The translations under genes and the position numbers were made by a program. This document shows, piece by piece, positions 35,233 to 46,648 of a stretch of DNA of 64,000 bases (its first letter is position 1; every line of letters starts with the position of its first letter). The stretch is taken from NCBI GenBank assembly GCA_021613535.1, contig CP075496.1:11904001-11968000 (forward strand). Direction: 5' to 3'. The notes under the pieces are model-generated. The model ran no database searches and had not been told where the DNA came from. It worked only from the letters and a program-made list of their open reading frames with translations. Source of the stretch: Adineta vaga (Eukaryota; Rotifera).

Positions 35233-36108
35233 TCAAAATTTTTTATTATTTGAGGAATTATTATTGCTATTTGTTGAATTCCATGTTAAACGATCTTCAT
35301 AAAATTTGATCACAAGTTGAGGAGATTGTTTATTTACAATACGGGATGGAACAAGTTCAGGTTTATTTATACCTTTCCATTTAACTCTAAAAGAGAAAGA
35401 CATGACATTTTTCTTCTTCAAATTTCAATATCTTACAAAAACATCAATTCTCCATCGTATATATCCGTCGCACCCATTAATGTATCTGGTTCAAGTCCAC
35501 GGCCATAGCCTGTTTCTTCAAATTCGACACGAGATCGTTTTGTTTTTGAAGTATGATTATTAGTATTTGTATTATTATTATTATTATTATTATTACTATT
35601 GCTATCATCATCACTATTCTTATTATTACTGCTGGTACTACGGGATCGTTTTCCATTTGAAGTTTCACTTGGTTTTGATGTTGTTGCTGTTGGTTGTTTT
35701 TCTTTTTGTTCTGCCAAGAAAGCAGCGACTAATTCTGGACATTCAAGATTTTCTGCAGGTTCCTGAAATAATCGAAATTATTCAGGTTCAATGATAAACT
35801 CGATACAAATTCTTTACCCATGTGTTCTCACTTTCAGAGAAACCCTTCCATTTAAGTAAATCTTTTCGTTATGTAATAAAAAAAAAGAAATGAAATATAT
35901 ATTTTTTTATTTTGATTCGTTTGAAAAGAAAATCAATCTTACATTGAACTTTGCCTTTTTTCGTTGTTCGCATTTTAATAATTTTTTCCACTGTATATAA
36001 TTCTTCATCAAGATCGGAATCAGAATCGGTATCCGCATTATTTGCAGATCTTTTCTCCGATGATTTATCATCTTTTTCATCACTATCATCGATAATAGTT
36101 CGACCCAT
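35233..36108 (-). CDS. Heterochromatin protein 1 (chromo plus chromoshadow)
   Basis: Four exons: 36108-35943, 35861-35818, 35762 to about 35439, and the last to 35233. The start is the ATG before GRTIIDDSDE; upstream in-frame codons are not ATG. An acidic N-terminal stretch (NADTDSDSDLDEELY) leads into the chromodomain: VEKIIKMRTTKKGKVQYLLK, then WKGFSESENTWEPAENLECP, with the aromatic cage Tyr/Trp/Trp visible. The hinge is Ser/Asn-rich with a poly-Asn run encoded by an ATT/AAT trinucleotide repeat (about 35565-35600) and a KTKRSR basic patch. The chromoshadow part is GLEPDTLMGATDIYDGELMF, LVKWKGINKPELVPSRIVNK and VIKFYEDRLTW. HP1 reads methylated H3K9 and dimerises through the shadow domain (established). 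Which HP1 paralogue it is remains open. Confidence 0.93.
35565..35600 (+). repeat. ATT trinucleotide run encoding poly-Asn in the HP1 hinge
   Basis: Roughly ten ATT-type units in frame on the minus strand give an Asn-rich hinge. Likely variable in length between alleles. Confidence 0.8.
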
Positions 36109-37428
36109 TTTTGTTATCAATACGAAGAAAAAATCGAAAATCTACAATTTTATTGATTATCAACCATACTATGCAAAAAGAACGAAGAAGACGAAAAGAA
36201 AAATGTTACGTAAATGAGCCGTATAAAATCGACAAATAAAATAACCACGGTTGTCACTTATGAACCACTATCGTATTCTTCTAAAGAGCTACCATCAATG
36301 GCAAAAAAAATATATTCTTGCTGACAAGGTAATGTAACGACGTGTTTGAATAGCGACCGAATATTATGAACAAGAAAAAGAACAAAAAAAAAAGGAGAAG
36401 AAGTACAGAGAACCTTGCTTGATTATTGGTAATAGTCATGTCCAATGATGAAAAGAGTTAAATTATTTCATCTAGTGACATACTCATTCGTGAGATTATA
36501 TCTTTACTTATAATTAACTTCAGTTTTGTGAAGACTATAAAATATGATGTTCGTTCTGTTCTCTGAATGATATATATATATATATATATATTGCAGAGAA
36601 ATTCATTCAAGAATTTGATATCAAAAATCATTTCTCACTTTGTATGAAAATACTATACTCGTGCAGTGTTTCGAATATTTTCAAAAATAGAGTATTCTTC
36701 TCTTTTAATAAACAATACCTTTTCTAACGCTTTGAATAACTGATAACGGATCCGACTATTATGTACATTGGAAAATGAAATATACAGAAAACAGTTTATT
36801 CTCACCTATTCTTTGTTGTATGTTACAATACCATCATATATGATTCTATTACAGAAATGAGGAAAATGTTCCTGTATTGTCAACATGTTTCATTCTTTGT
36901 CATTATTATTTACTTGAAATAAATTGGATTAACTGCATATGTGGAATCTATTTAGATTATAGGAAATGATATTAACAGGAAAAAAACGAGAACTATAAAA
37001 TCGGATTTTACCTGTGAATGATTAAAAACTAGATAGAGTTATTTTATTCTTAACAGGAACAAATTATGAATAATCATGACAGATTGAGATATGACTTTTT
37101 TCTTGTATAAAACCAACAACATTTTATTGCCTCTCACGAGTTGAAAATCATTACATCATGTGATATTTTATTAACTCATCATAATTGATTACCGTGTATG
37201 ATGTGTTAAATGCATAATATGTTTCTTTGTATCCGAGAAAACAGTATCAATAAAATCAAACATAAGTCATCTCATTTGTATTCTTTCTTTTCATCTTCAT
37301 TATGCTTCAATGTAGGCTCCTATCTGCATAAAATTCCAGATGAACAATTAACTTAACAATATCAATTCAACTGTTTATTTCTGAAAAAAATCATCAAATT
37401 TGTATCATTATGAAAAATAAACGTTTTT
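36109..37428. other. Gene-free stretch, 1.3 kb
   Basis: AT-rich, with an AT dinucleotide run at about 36571-36591. No exon recognised. It includes the HP1 promoter side and the 3' side of the EGF gene. Confidence 0.5.
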
Positions 37429-38507
37429 TTAAGAAAAGATTTCATTATTGTTTTGAGATACACGTTTTTTATTGGCATCTTTCTTGAATATACCTCTTTT
37501 AAGTTCCCGCAATACGTTTTGATATGATTGATAACTATCAATATTTCGTTTGTAAAAATCTATAGAAAAACATCTGTTTTTAAGTTTTCCGTTCTAAAGA
37601 ATTCGATTGATGAACTTTACTTTTTTCACAGTGTTCACCATAGCGATCATTCGGGCATTGACAATAATACGTAGTTTGAAGAGAAATACATTGACCCGTA
37701 TTACAAATATATGGTCGACAATGATCATTAGTATACGTTGAACTATGATATTCTACTAAGACAATAATAGTAAAATATTGTTTTCAGATTCATTTTAAAT
37801 ACGTACTTGTTTGACAATTATTTCCTAAAGTAAATGTCTATTACAGATAAAACATCGATGACTATCTCATTCTTACCGTAATATTCCTTTGTACATTGAC
37901 ACCAATAATCATCATGCACATTTAAACAAGTACCACCATTTTGACAGGGTGATCTATAGCACGCATCGGCTAGAAAGTAAATTTTGTACATATATTCAAC
38001 ACAGTTTTGCATAACATACGAATTCCACAATAGATTCCTCGCCATGGACCGACACATTTACAATCATATGTATATTGTCCTTTTGCAATACAGATACTTC
38101 CATGTTCACAAGCATGTGAAGCACAAGCACTTGATGATGGATATGAAGGTGAATTTGTACTTTGTTGAGATGACACCGGTGATTCTGTAGAAAAATTTAC
38201 AATTTAAAATAAAATATATGAGGTAGTTACTCACTGGCAGTTGATGCTGGGTATACAAGACTATTAAGAACACTTGGTGGCCGTTGTGTTGAACCTATTC
38301 CTGATTGCGATGATAGAATTCGTTTTAATAAGCGATATGCTTTATCACTATCATCAGCGCTTTCTAGTCCTCTATTGTCTAGATTAAAAAATTCTTTGTA
38401 ACTCGATTCTAAGTTATTTTTCACTTACTATAGCGTCGTGCGTCTAAGAATTGAACGATTAATAGAAATACGAAAAAAATCGAAACGAATATCGTATATT
38501 GTGACAT
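37429..38507 (-). CDS. Secreted protein with three EGF-like domains
   Basis: Exon 1 (38507-38429) encodes a signal peptide, MSQYTIFVSIFFVFLLIVQF, then LDARRY. Following exons are 38378-38235, 38184-38020, 37969-37877, a tiny 18-nt exon at 37824-37807, one near 37785-37622, and a last exon ending at 37429. After a Ser-rich linker come three six-cysteine EGF modules: one with CASHACEHGSICIAKG and WRGIYC, one with CYRSPCQNGGTCLNVHDDYW, and one with CRPYICNTGQCISLQTTYYC ending YGEHC. The microexon supplies GNNCQT, carrying the sixth cysteine of EGF 2. The C-terminus is basic and free of membrane segments. The protein is expected to be extracellular; ligand or matrix roles are guesses. No specific orthologue recognised. 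Confidence 0.82.
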
Positions 38508-39413
38508 AGAATTGATGTTATAAATCAAAATACTGAAGTAATTGAGAATGATCAACAATATGTCAGTGATTTGTGTTATTCTATTTTATGTATATATATA
38601 TATATATCACGAGATTTGATTACAAAACGATATGAAAAAGAATGGCAATAGAGATTATATGTATTCTTATCAAACCATTTATTCGTTTTTCAAGTGAAAC
38701 GAAACAAAAGATTTTAGCAATAAATTATAAAGAAAGATATTTTTATTTTCTGCATAATTCTTTACGTTTGCCAAAATTATATGCTTTCTCTTAATTTTTG
38801 CAAGAAAAATATATTAGGAGTAAATGAGAATCTCGCAAATCTTTGTCGCTCAAGACTAATGCATATTCTCAATATTTCATATCTTAAGTCAATATTGACA
38901 GATCAATTTGTGATTATATCAATCCAATCTTGACTACAGAATTGTATGCCTCATTGATATCGACCTAGATCAAATATAAAAAAGCTTAGATTTTAGAATA
39001 CAAACTGTAATTGATGTTGGACGTGTAGCCGATATTCTATAATAATGAACATTGTTTTTTTTATAAATAATGCAACCTCTTTTATGTATTTTGATGCATT
39101 AAAATACTCGCTAATCCATCAGAAGCATGAGCTGCCTAGTTTGAATTCGAATAGAACTGCACATTCAACTATTTGATATCACTTCGAAAATAAATCACGA
39201 AACTTCAGCTAGAGTTTTTCCATAGAATAGAAATAGATTTTCTTCTATCTAATTTAGTTAGTACATATGTCATCATAGTACTTAAGAATATCCGAATAGT
39301 TATTATTCTCATATTAAACTTGACTTATATCGTCTAGATAAGTACTAGGATCTATATTAATATGTGGCCAAATAAAATCCAGATACTATTGTTAATTTCA
39401 ACGAGTCATCTAC
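38508..39413. other. Gene-free stretch before the 5S gene
   Basis: AT-rich with a short AT run near 38590-38607. No exon, tRNA or transposon ends seen. Confidence 0.5.
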
Positions 39414-39532
39414 GCTTACGGCCATACCACGTTGAATACACCAGTTCTCGTCCGATCACTGAAGTTAAGCAACGTCGGGCTCGGTTAGTACTTGGATGGG
39501 TGACCGCCTGGGAATACCGAGTGTCGTAAGCT
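39414..39532 (+). rRNA. 5S ribosomal RNA
   Basis: 119 nt. The 5' end GCTTACGGCCATACCACG pairs with the 3' end CGTAAGC as helix I. Conserved internal promoter blocks are present: a box-A region GAAGTTAAGCAACGTCGGGC and a box-C region TGGATGGGTGACCGCCTGGG, followed by AATACCGAGTG. A T run directly after (from about 39532) is the RNA polymerase III terminator. Sequence and fold look intact, so it is probably functional. It is a single copy here, with no tandem array. Confidence 0.96.
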
Positions 39533-39538
39533 TTTTTA
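39532..39538 (+). terminator. Pol III T-run terminator of 5S rRNA
   Basis: Six consecutive T residues begin immediately after the CGTAAGC 3' stem of the 5S gene. Confidence 0.8.
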
Positions 39539-40346
39539 ATTTTTTTTGTGTAAATATTTTTGTTGAGCATTGTACATATTCTATAGGCATATTATTGATT
39601 GATAGACAACGTATCAACAATGGTTTAATTTTTGTCATTGAACGAGATTTTGTTTTCTATAGGTAATATGGAGTCGGATTAGCAATCATTTATTGAGACG
39701 CAGCTTTTTTTTAATGTTACTCTTTATCATAAGCACGTAGCAGTAACTGATCGTCTAGGGTTAGTCGTTTGATCAATATTGAATAGTTATCATTCTATGT
39801 AAAACATATTGACATAGACATCGCTCTTAACATATAACAAATCAAATAGTAAACTCTTACAATTTTAAATATCAATATTTTGTTAAGTAGATTTCTTTGT
39901 GTAAATGAAATATCATCTCTGCTCACACAAATTAATTACCATAACACATATTTAATTATTATTGTAAGAAATATACAAGAAAAACAAACGTCTAGTTTAT
40001 AAATATCAAGTAAGATTGTATCAAAATGAAGAAAGAAGAACAGATCTTGTCATTTTATATATAAAATTAGGAATGCATATTGACGATAAGACTAAATTCA
40101 TACACGTAAGGAACCAGATAAGTAAAAAAAACTGTACAACAACATCATAAAAAAAAGACAAAGAAAACACTGTCACAAAAGAGAAAAACTTTTGAGGAAA
40201 ATAAAAACAGTAAATGATGTTTTGCAAATAGTTTATACGTATAAAGTAGATTATATATATATATAAATCTTCCACTGAGAAATAGAAGGCAAAGACTAAA
40301 AAACAACGAAAACTGATTTCTATAATATCAAAAAATGTATTTTTCA
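39539..40346. other. Gene-free stretch between 5S and the kelch-b561 gene
   Basis: AT-rich. A minus-strand frame at 40021-40350 is hydrophobic but lacks motif or start context, and lies in the 3' region of the neighbouring gene. Confidence 0.5.
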
Positions 40347-43300
40347 TCAATTTCTTCGATATAATGGAAATTTATCGGAACGAGTCGTGGATGAAGAAAA
40401 TCGGCCGGAATTAATATATTGTGAATTAGGTGCGGCCAAATGTTTATTGGAGCCTAACTCGAGTGAGATTGTACTCGCCTTGTTGCTGTTCTGTCGATCG
40501 TCTATAATAAATAAAAGAAAATATGGATTAGTATTGTTTTTGTACTGTAGTCAAGATTTTATAGCAGAAAATAAGCGAAGCTCAAGTGCAAAAGCATTAA
40601 TTCCAATCAAAAAAGAAAAATGATGAAAATCAATGGATAATAAGAGATGAAGATATAAGCGCACAACCAGTGGCAAAAAAAAATTAAGCGTGGTAATGAA
40701 GCAATCATCGGTCCCATGAAAAGTGGACACGAATGTGAAACATTGGACATACGGCAACGGTGTTTGTTCATGTTCTGGAGAGTAACCAACATAATAACCC
40801 AAATCGTCGTTTTCACTTGGTCCACTTCTTGTTCGCGTAGATATTGGATACTCTCTATCATTAGTACGATTGTAAACTGGAAGATTTGCTGGTGCATTAA
40901 CATCACCAAGGCGAGGTTGTTGTTGATGATTTTGGGTAGTTACTAATGGTACCGTATCACTATGAATACTATCGGTACCACGTCGATAAGAATTATTATC
41001 ACGTGACAATCGTTCAAGCGGTGGTATACGACCAAAATTACGACGTGGCATCGATCCTAATGTTGGTTGAGCTTGTGTTGGTTCTTCAAAGTATCTTAGT
41101 GACGTTTGTGATGTCCCTTTGGGATCTTCTCGTTTGTCTACATTGAAAACAACAATTATAACGATATTTATATGTATCTAAACAACTTTAGACATTGTCT
41201 TTTCTCATCATGCACAAACAAGAAAGTATGAAAATATAAGAACAACAAATAAGTGTCATATCTATTTATATCTAGACATAGAAAAAAAAACGGTTCTAAA
41301 ATTTAACTCACGGGTTGCATCATAGATCGTATATTCGATCATTCTTTCTGTATTAGAGGATAAATTTGTTCGAATGATGTTTTTTTGAAAGAAAAAATAT
41401 AAAACTCGCTATTGTATATTTACCTGGTAATTTGATTGAAGCACCTTTATATGGACCATTGCGATTAACACATGCCTTAATTTCCATTAGCACCAGGATA
41501 ATGATCAGAATGCCCATATAAATAAACCAAACGACCCAAACAGGTAACGGTAATACAGCAAGAAAAACACCTAAGGATATGTTTACTAATCCAAGTGATA
41601 GAACAATTGCACCTAAAATACGGTGAATAATACGCCATGCACCTTCACCAGCCCATGCATCATATTCAAATCTGTCTTGACTTGATTTATGACTTGAATC
41701 ATCAAGACGTTCTCTATTGTCACGTAGACGTCTCTTGAGAAATGCAGCACCAAATCTTCAAATAAGAAATAAGTTTAATTAAAATAAATATAAAATGAAC
41801 ATACAGTCCGACAACAAATTGGAAGATCGTTAAGATAAATGTGATAATACCAATAATTGCATGAGCATGTCTAAAATGAAGCCATGATGGTGTACGAACA
41901 GAATGAACACCAAACGCAAAACCACATATAGCTAATGCAACACCAAAAAGCTATGAAAAAAAAACAAGAATTTCGTATTTCATCTCCGTACTAATTTTAA
42001 TGTTTATCTACTTGTAAACCCATATGTAATTTTCGTCGAAGATTTGCATTTGAAGTATGACGGCCAACTAAATAACCAACGGGAAAAATGATACCATATG
42101 TAAAAAATTGAAATATGCCATGGAGGTGATAGAATGAAAATGGATAAGTACATCCACGTGTACCAGGCGCATTCAATGCATCTTGTGGTGATGCTTGTAA
42201 AAACCAAAGATCCGAAAGTAAACGACGATCACTAGAACGCAGAGATATATAATAAAAAAAAGTAATCATCAAAATATACTTACACTGTTGCTCGTCCACC
42301 AAAAACAAACATACCAGGCACACCTTGAAAACAACCAGCAACATAAGCAGCACCTTCTCTTTGCATTGGATAACTGCCATCCTATGAAAAACGATACACT
42401 TAAGTTTCAATATTGATTTTATAGTTCAATTACGTACAGTTGGAGATGGGGCTGCTCTTTTTAAGTACCATTCTTTTTTATTCAGACTGAAAACACCTAT
42501 TTCATCACGTGGACTAGGATATGTCTATTGAGAAGAAAAAAAAATAATCATTCTAAAAGGTCGAATTCAATTTTATATGACATACACGAATCGATGATGG
42601 ATTATATTCACGACCACCCCATAAAACAGCAATGGGTTGATCCATGGCTGCATTCATATTTGCAGATGCGTCTGCTGCATTTTGACCCATGGAAGCACAT
42701 GTACTGTAGGATGGAATCGTAACCATAGCAGCACCTGTTTTTGTTGGTGGACATTCACCTAATCGTTCCCAATGTCCACGATCAAGATGTAATAACCAAG
42801 AGTCTTTTGAAGGACAAGGTCCACCTTTTCCATAACCACTTAAAATCGAGAGCGAAAAAAAAGGAGAAATATGCATATGCAAAGATAGATACACGAATTA
42901 ATTCTAATACCTTAAACAGCCACCAAAAAGTAAAAGCTGATTGTCTGTCAATAATGCGGTTGAATGTCCATAACGAGCATGTGGATATGCTGGACTAAAT
43001 GAGTGTAAATCATACATAACTACAGTTGAAAAAGAAACATGAACTTTAAATATTTATCTATTGCAAGATTCTTTACTAATGGCAGATTGTGTTGTACCAG
43101 ATTGACTAAGACCCGATGAACCTTCTCCAATAGTTTCAACTGTTGAATACATTCCATCATGAGATTTACCCATACTATAAAGAACTTTTGGAATACCATT
43201 GGTATAAGGGGATGCAGCTGCTGATCCAAATCCACGTGCATATTGAGATGTTTGTGTTTGTTGCCAAGTTTTCGATCTAATTCAAAAGAAAAGAGTGAAA

Positions 43301-43972
43301 TGAAAATACAATTTAGTATATCAAATACATACGCATAACTAAGATACCAAGCATCCTGTAATGGATAGTAATTTTCATCAATACGATCATCGTTATCAAT
43401 ATATTTATTCTCCTTATTATAACCTGTTCCACTCATTGGATTATAATTTGGATTATTAACAAAATCAGGATTGTTCATTAATATAGGATTTTGTATAAAA
43501 TTCGGTGGTGTTGCATAATTATAATTAGTATCTTGGTGATTCGCTCCTAACGATAAATATGGATTATAATTTATTGATGAACCTTGTACACCAAAACCGC
43601 CGAATATGTATAAACCACCATTGATTGAACTAGCTGATGCCATACCATAACGACTAGTAGGTGGTTGTGGAAATGTTAATGTATCCCATTGACCTAAAGA
43701 TTCGATTGAATTGATGTATTATGTTCATATGAAATGAGTATACCTGTTAGAAGATTAAATGCATAACAATCTTGAAGTGGTACTCCTGTTTGAGTTCGTC
43801 CACCATATAGAATAAGAAACGTTTGATCAAAACCAAGAGCAGCATCACGTCGTGCTACAGGTGTATCCATACTTGTCCCATCGGTTAGTAGAAACCATTG
43901 AAATTGTTGTGTACGAACAGTTGTTAGAAATATTAGAAAAAAAGGAAGATATTTCAATATATCGAGGAACAT
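40347..43972 (-). CDS. Kelch beta-propeller fused to a cytochrome b561 membrane domain
   Basis: Begins with a signal peptide (MFLDILKYLPFFLIFLTTVR) at 43972. At least five kelch blades follow, each with the Gly-Gly signature: FLILYGGRTQTG, GLYIFGGFGVQG, QLLLFGGC, AVLWGGREYN and MFVFGGRATV. An Asn-rich insert lies in the second blade (near 43430-43520). The C-terminal half has about five helices of cytochrome b561/ferric-reductase type with conserved histidines: LHGIFQFFTYGI, RRKLHMGLQLFG, FRHAHAIIGIIT and WRIIHRILGAIV. A Pro/Ser/Arg-rich cytoplasmic tail follows. The b561 family moves electrons across membranes from ascorbate-type donors using two hemes; here the propeller would lie outside the cell or in the lumen. 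The last exon is unresolved: a GTATGT donor near 40760 gives a stop at 40444, while another reading ends at 40347. Confidence 0.82.
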
Positions 43973-45460
43973 CTAGAAAATCAAAAGAAAAGAAATGTTC
44001 AAGTTTTAAATGATGCAATGATTGTTTTAAATCAGATGTTTATTTTTCATCTGTATATCGTGCATTTTTTATTACCATTTGTAAGCATCAGTCGATCAAT
44101 CTTTTTTTCCTCTCGTTCTCACTTGTATACGCGAAATTTTATTTTCGTCACACGTTAATATGATCAAGATAAAAAAAAAGAAACTAGATTTGTTATACGA
44201 TGTACAGTATGTATAGTCAAACGTGTGAAATAAAGACATATTCTGTCCGTAATGATGGAATAACTTGTCCTTTTTTCTGTCTCTTTCTCGTTTTTTTAGA
44301 ATACACTTTCTGTTTGAAGGTTGGATAGCATGCATACATGCTCGGCTACGTAATCTTTGATTACTCAAACATTTTTTTTTCTACAGGAAGGAAAAAAAGC
44401 CGCAAAAAAAGAAATTTATGTGACAGTTTTACCTGGATAAATTCTTCACTTTCTTTCTTTCGTCAAATAATGTTGTTGGTGACTTGCCTGTACGTAAAAG
44501 AATAACTCATTTTTTTGCTCGTTCTTTTTTCTTCTCTTTCTATTTCTTGTTCTCTTCGAGTCTTTTGGAAGGTAGCGCAATACATAGAGGAAGATCATAA
44601 AATGTGTATGTCTGTATGGCACACATACATACACGGTCTTATATGTCCGTCTACGACTTGTTCACTGACGGGTCGATCACTAGACCACAATAAGTGTAAT
44701 TTATAACCGCATGGCGCAAAGAGAAATAGAGGAGTCTATGAACTTTTTTCCTTTTACCTCCGTTCAATCTCGTTGTCGCACGAGTGCAAACAGAAGAACG
44801 GTACAATTTTTTTCTCTTCTCTTATTCATTTATGTTCAAACTTTCAATTACGACATCACTATGTTCGACTAACGTTACTGTGTACATACGAAGGAAGACA
44901 GATGTCTATGAGATTGAAGATAAAGCCCAATCGAAGAAAGAAGAAGAAAAAAAAACAAAAAAAAACGAAAAATGTATGATAAGAATGTATTTTTTACTAC
45001 AACGATCCAACCAAAATAAAAGAACAGAATGAGTATGGAATATTATTCATTAAAAAGAAGTTCTACTGCAAAAATGACAAGGCTGCAAATACACATGGTG
45101 CATGTAAAGAATAAGAGAGATACAACATTTCTTCTCGTCGTTTATACTAGGTGACCTAGTTCGGGAGATGTCCTGAAATCAGTGACATCTCTATTTAGCA
45201 TTCGTTTCATCCTGTAAAGTACACAGTTCAAGGGAAATGACTTCATGGACTTGAGAATTGCAAATTAAAAAAAAATCTTGAGTTTTACTGATGAATCAGT
45301 TGTATATATCGTCATTGTTTGTTTTCTAGAGTCATTATTTGTAGTTCAAAGTGACATCATTAGCGTTCTGTACATTGCATCATCTAGTCAACTAATTCAA
45401 GGCTCTATAAAGAGATTTATTTTTCTATGTGAAAAACAATCATACAAAAAAAAAAGAATT
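43973..45460. other. Gene-free stretch, 1.5 kb
   Basis: Divergent intergenic region between the kelch-b561 gene and the monooxygenase gene. The monooxygenase frame is open upstream to 45278 without a plausible start. No further exon seen. Confidence 0.5.
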
Positions 45461-46648
45461 ATGTCTACTGATCCAGATACTGTTGTTCTTATTATTGGTG
45501 GTGGTCTTGGAGGCCTTGCTCTTGCTCAACTGTTATTACAAAGTTCATCGTCGATTAAAGTACTAATATTTGAACGTGACGAAGATGAACATGCACGTGA
45601 ACAAGGCTATTGTATTGGTATTGATAGTATGGGACTCGATGTATTAAACAAAATTCAAGTATTGAATTATCTGTTATCTGATGAATCCGGTGCCTTCTAT
45701 TCTCTATCATTCTTTCGAATTCTTAATCGATATCTTCAAAAAATATTAGATTTTAATGCCAGAGGTAGTAAATTAATTTATCGAGAAGATCTTCGGCAAG
45801 CTCTATTGAAAAATCTTGATATTCAATGGAATAAACGATTTATTTCTTACAAAATATTAGATGATGGTATCGAAGCAAATTTTGAAGATGGTACATCTGC
45901 TCGTGGAACAATTTTAATCGGTTGTGATGGAGCAAAATCATTAGTTCGGGCTCAATTGATTCCAGAATTTGAACGAACTGATCTTCATATTATTAATACA
46001 GGCGGTACTGTTGAACAATATGATGATTTGAAAAAAATCCATCAAATAAGCAAAGATAGTCTGGTACGAATATTAGGTAAACAAGGACATACATTACTTA
46101 TATTACCATTTCGACAATTATGGATGTGGGCTCTTTCATGGCCAGAACAAGAAGATCGTGAGGAAAGAAATATTTCATCAGACCAATTAGTTAACAAAGT
46201 TCGTCAATATTTTAATGATGAAGAAATTGTTCGTTTAATTGAACGTAGTGCACCATCCACATATATTGGTCCTTTTCGAATGCATTCTGCTTTATGTTTA
46301 AAACAAAATCCATTTCCAAATAATCCTCGAGTTACTCTGTTAGGTGATGCTGCTCATCCTATGACAACACACGCCGGCAAAGGTGCTAATACTGCCTTTG
46401 CTGATGCAATGGATCTTGCTGATCTACTTTTAAATCCATCCTCATCATCTCTAGCAGAATACGAACAAAAAATGTTTAAACGTGGTTTTGCTGCTGTTCG
46501 AATGTCACTCGGTAGTACAAACATGATTCATCTAACTGGTTGGTCAGCTCTATTACGTGATTCTATATTCTCTGTTATTCGTTATACAATGGCATTGATC
46601 AATGTAATTACAATGCCATATCATTGGTGTAAAAAAAAACATGATTAA
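45461..46648 (+). CDS. FAD-dependent monooxygenase, intronless
   Basis: A single exon of 395 residues. The frame is open upstream to 45278, but the ATG at 45461 places the FAD fold right at the N-terminus, as usual. Flavoprotein hydroxylase motifs: Rossmann TVVLIIGGGLGGLALAQLLL (GxGxxG) followed by an acidic residue in IFERDED, IGCDGAKSLVRAQL (DG motif), and LLGDAAHPMTTHAGKGANTA (GD motif), with NTAFADAMDLADLL closing the FAD site. This is the PF01494-type family that uses NAD(P)H and O2 to hydroxylate aromatic or polyketide-like substrates; the substrate here is unknown. The family is far commoner in fungi and bacteria. Absence of introns amid intron-rich neighbours suggests acquisition by horizontal transfer. 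The C-terminal hydrophobic stretch could contact membranes. Confidence 0.88.
   Translation: MSTDPDTVVLIIGGGLGGLALAQLLLQSSSSIKVLIFERDEDEHAREQGYCIGIDSMGLDVLNKIQVLNYLLSDESGAFYSLSFFRILNRYLQKILDFNARGSKLIYREDLRQALLKNLDIQWNKRFISYKILDDGIEANFEDGTSARGTILIGCDGAKSLVRAQLIPEFERTDLHIINTGGTVEQYDDLKKIHQISKDSLVRILGKQGHTLLILPFRQLWMWALSWPEQEDREERNISSDQLVNKVRQYFNDEEIVRLIERSAPSTYIGPFRMHSALCLKQNPFPNNPRVTLLGDAAHPMTTHAGKGANTAFADAMDLADLLLNPSSSSLAEYEQKMFKRGFAAVRMSLGSTNMIHLTGWSALLRDSIFSVIRYTMALINVITMPYHWCKKKHD

Noticed and set aside
35567-35794. Plus-strand frame with poly-Tyr
   Set aside because: Product of the trinucleotide repeat in the HP1 hinge read on the wrong strand.
40021-40350. Minus-strand hydrophobic frame after the kelch-b561 gene
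   Set aside because: Low-complexity and placed in the probable 3' UTR; no recognisable domain.
45278-45460. Upstream extension of the monooxygenase frame
   Set aside because: No ATG in good position, and the extension would displace the FAD fold from the N-terminus.
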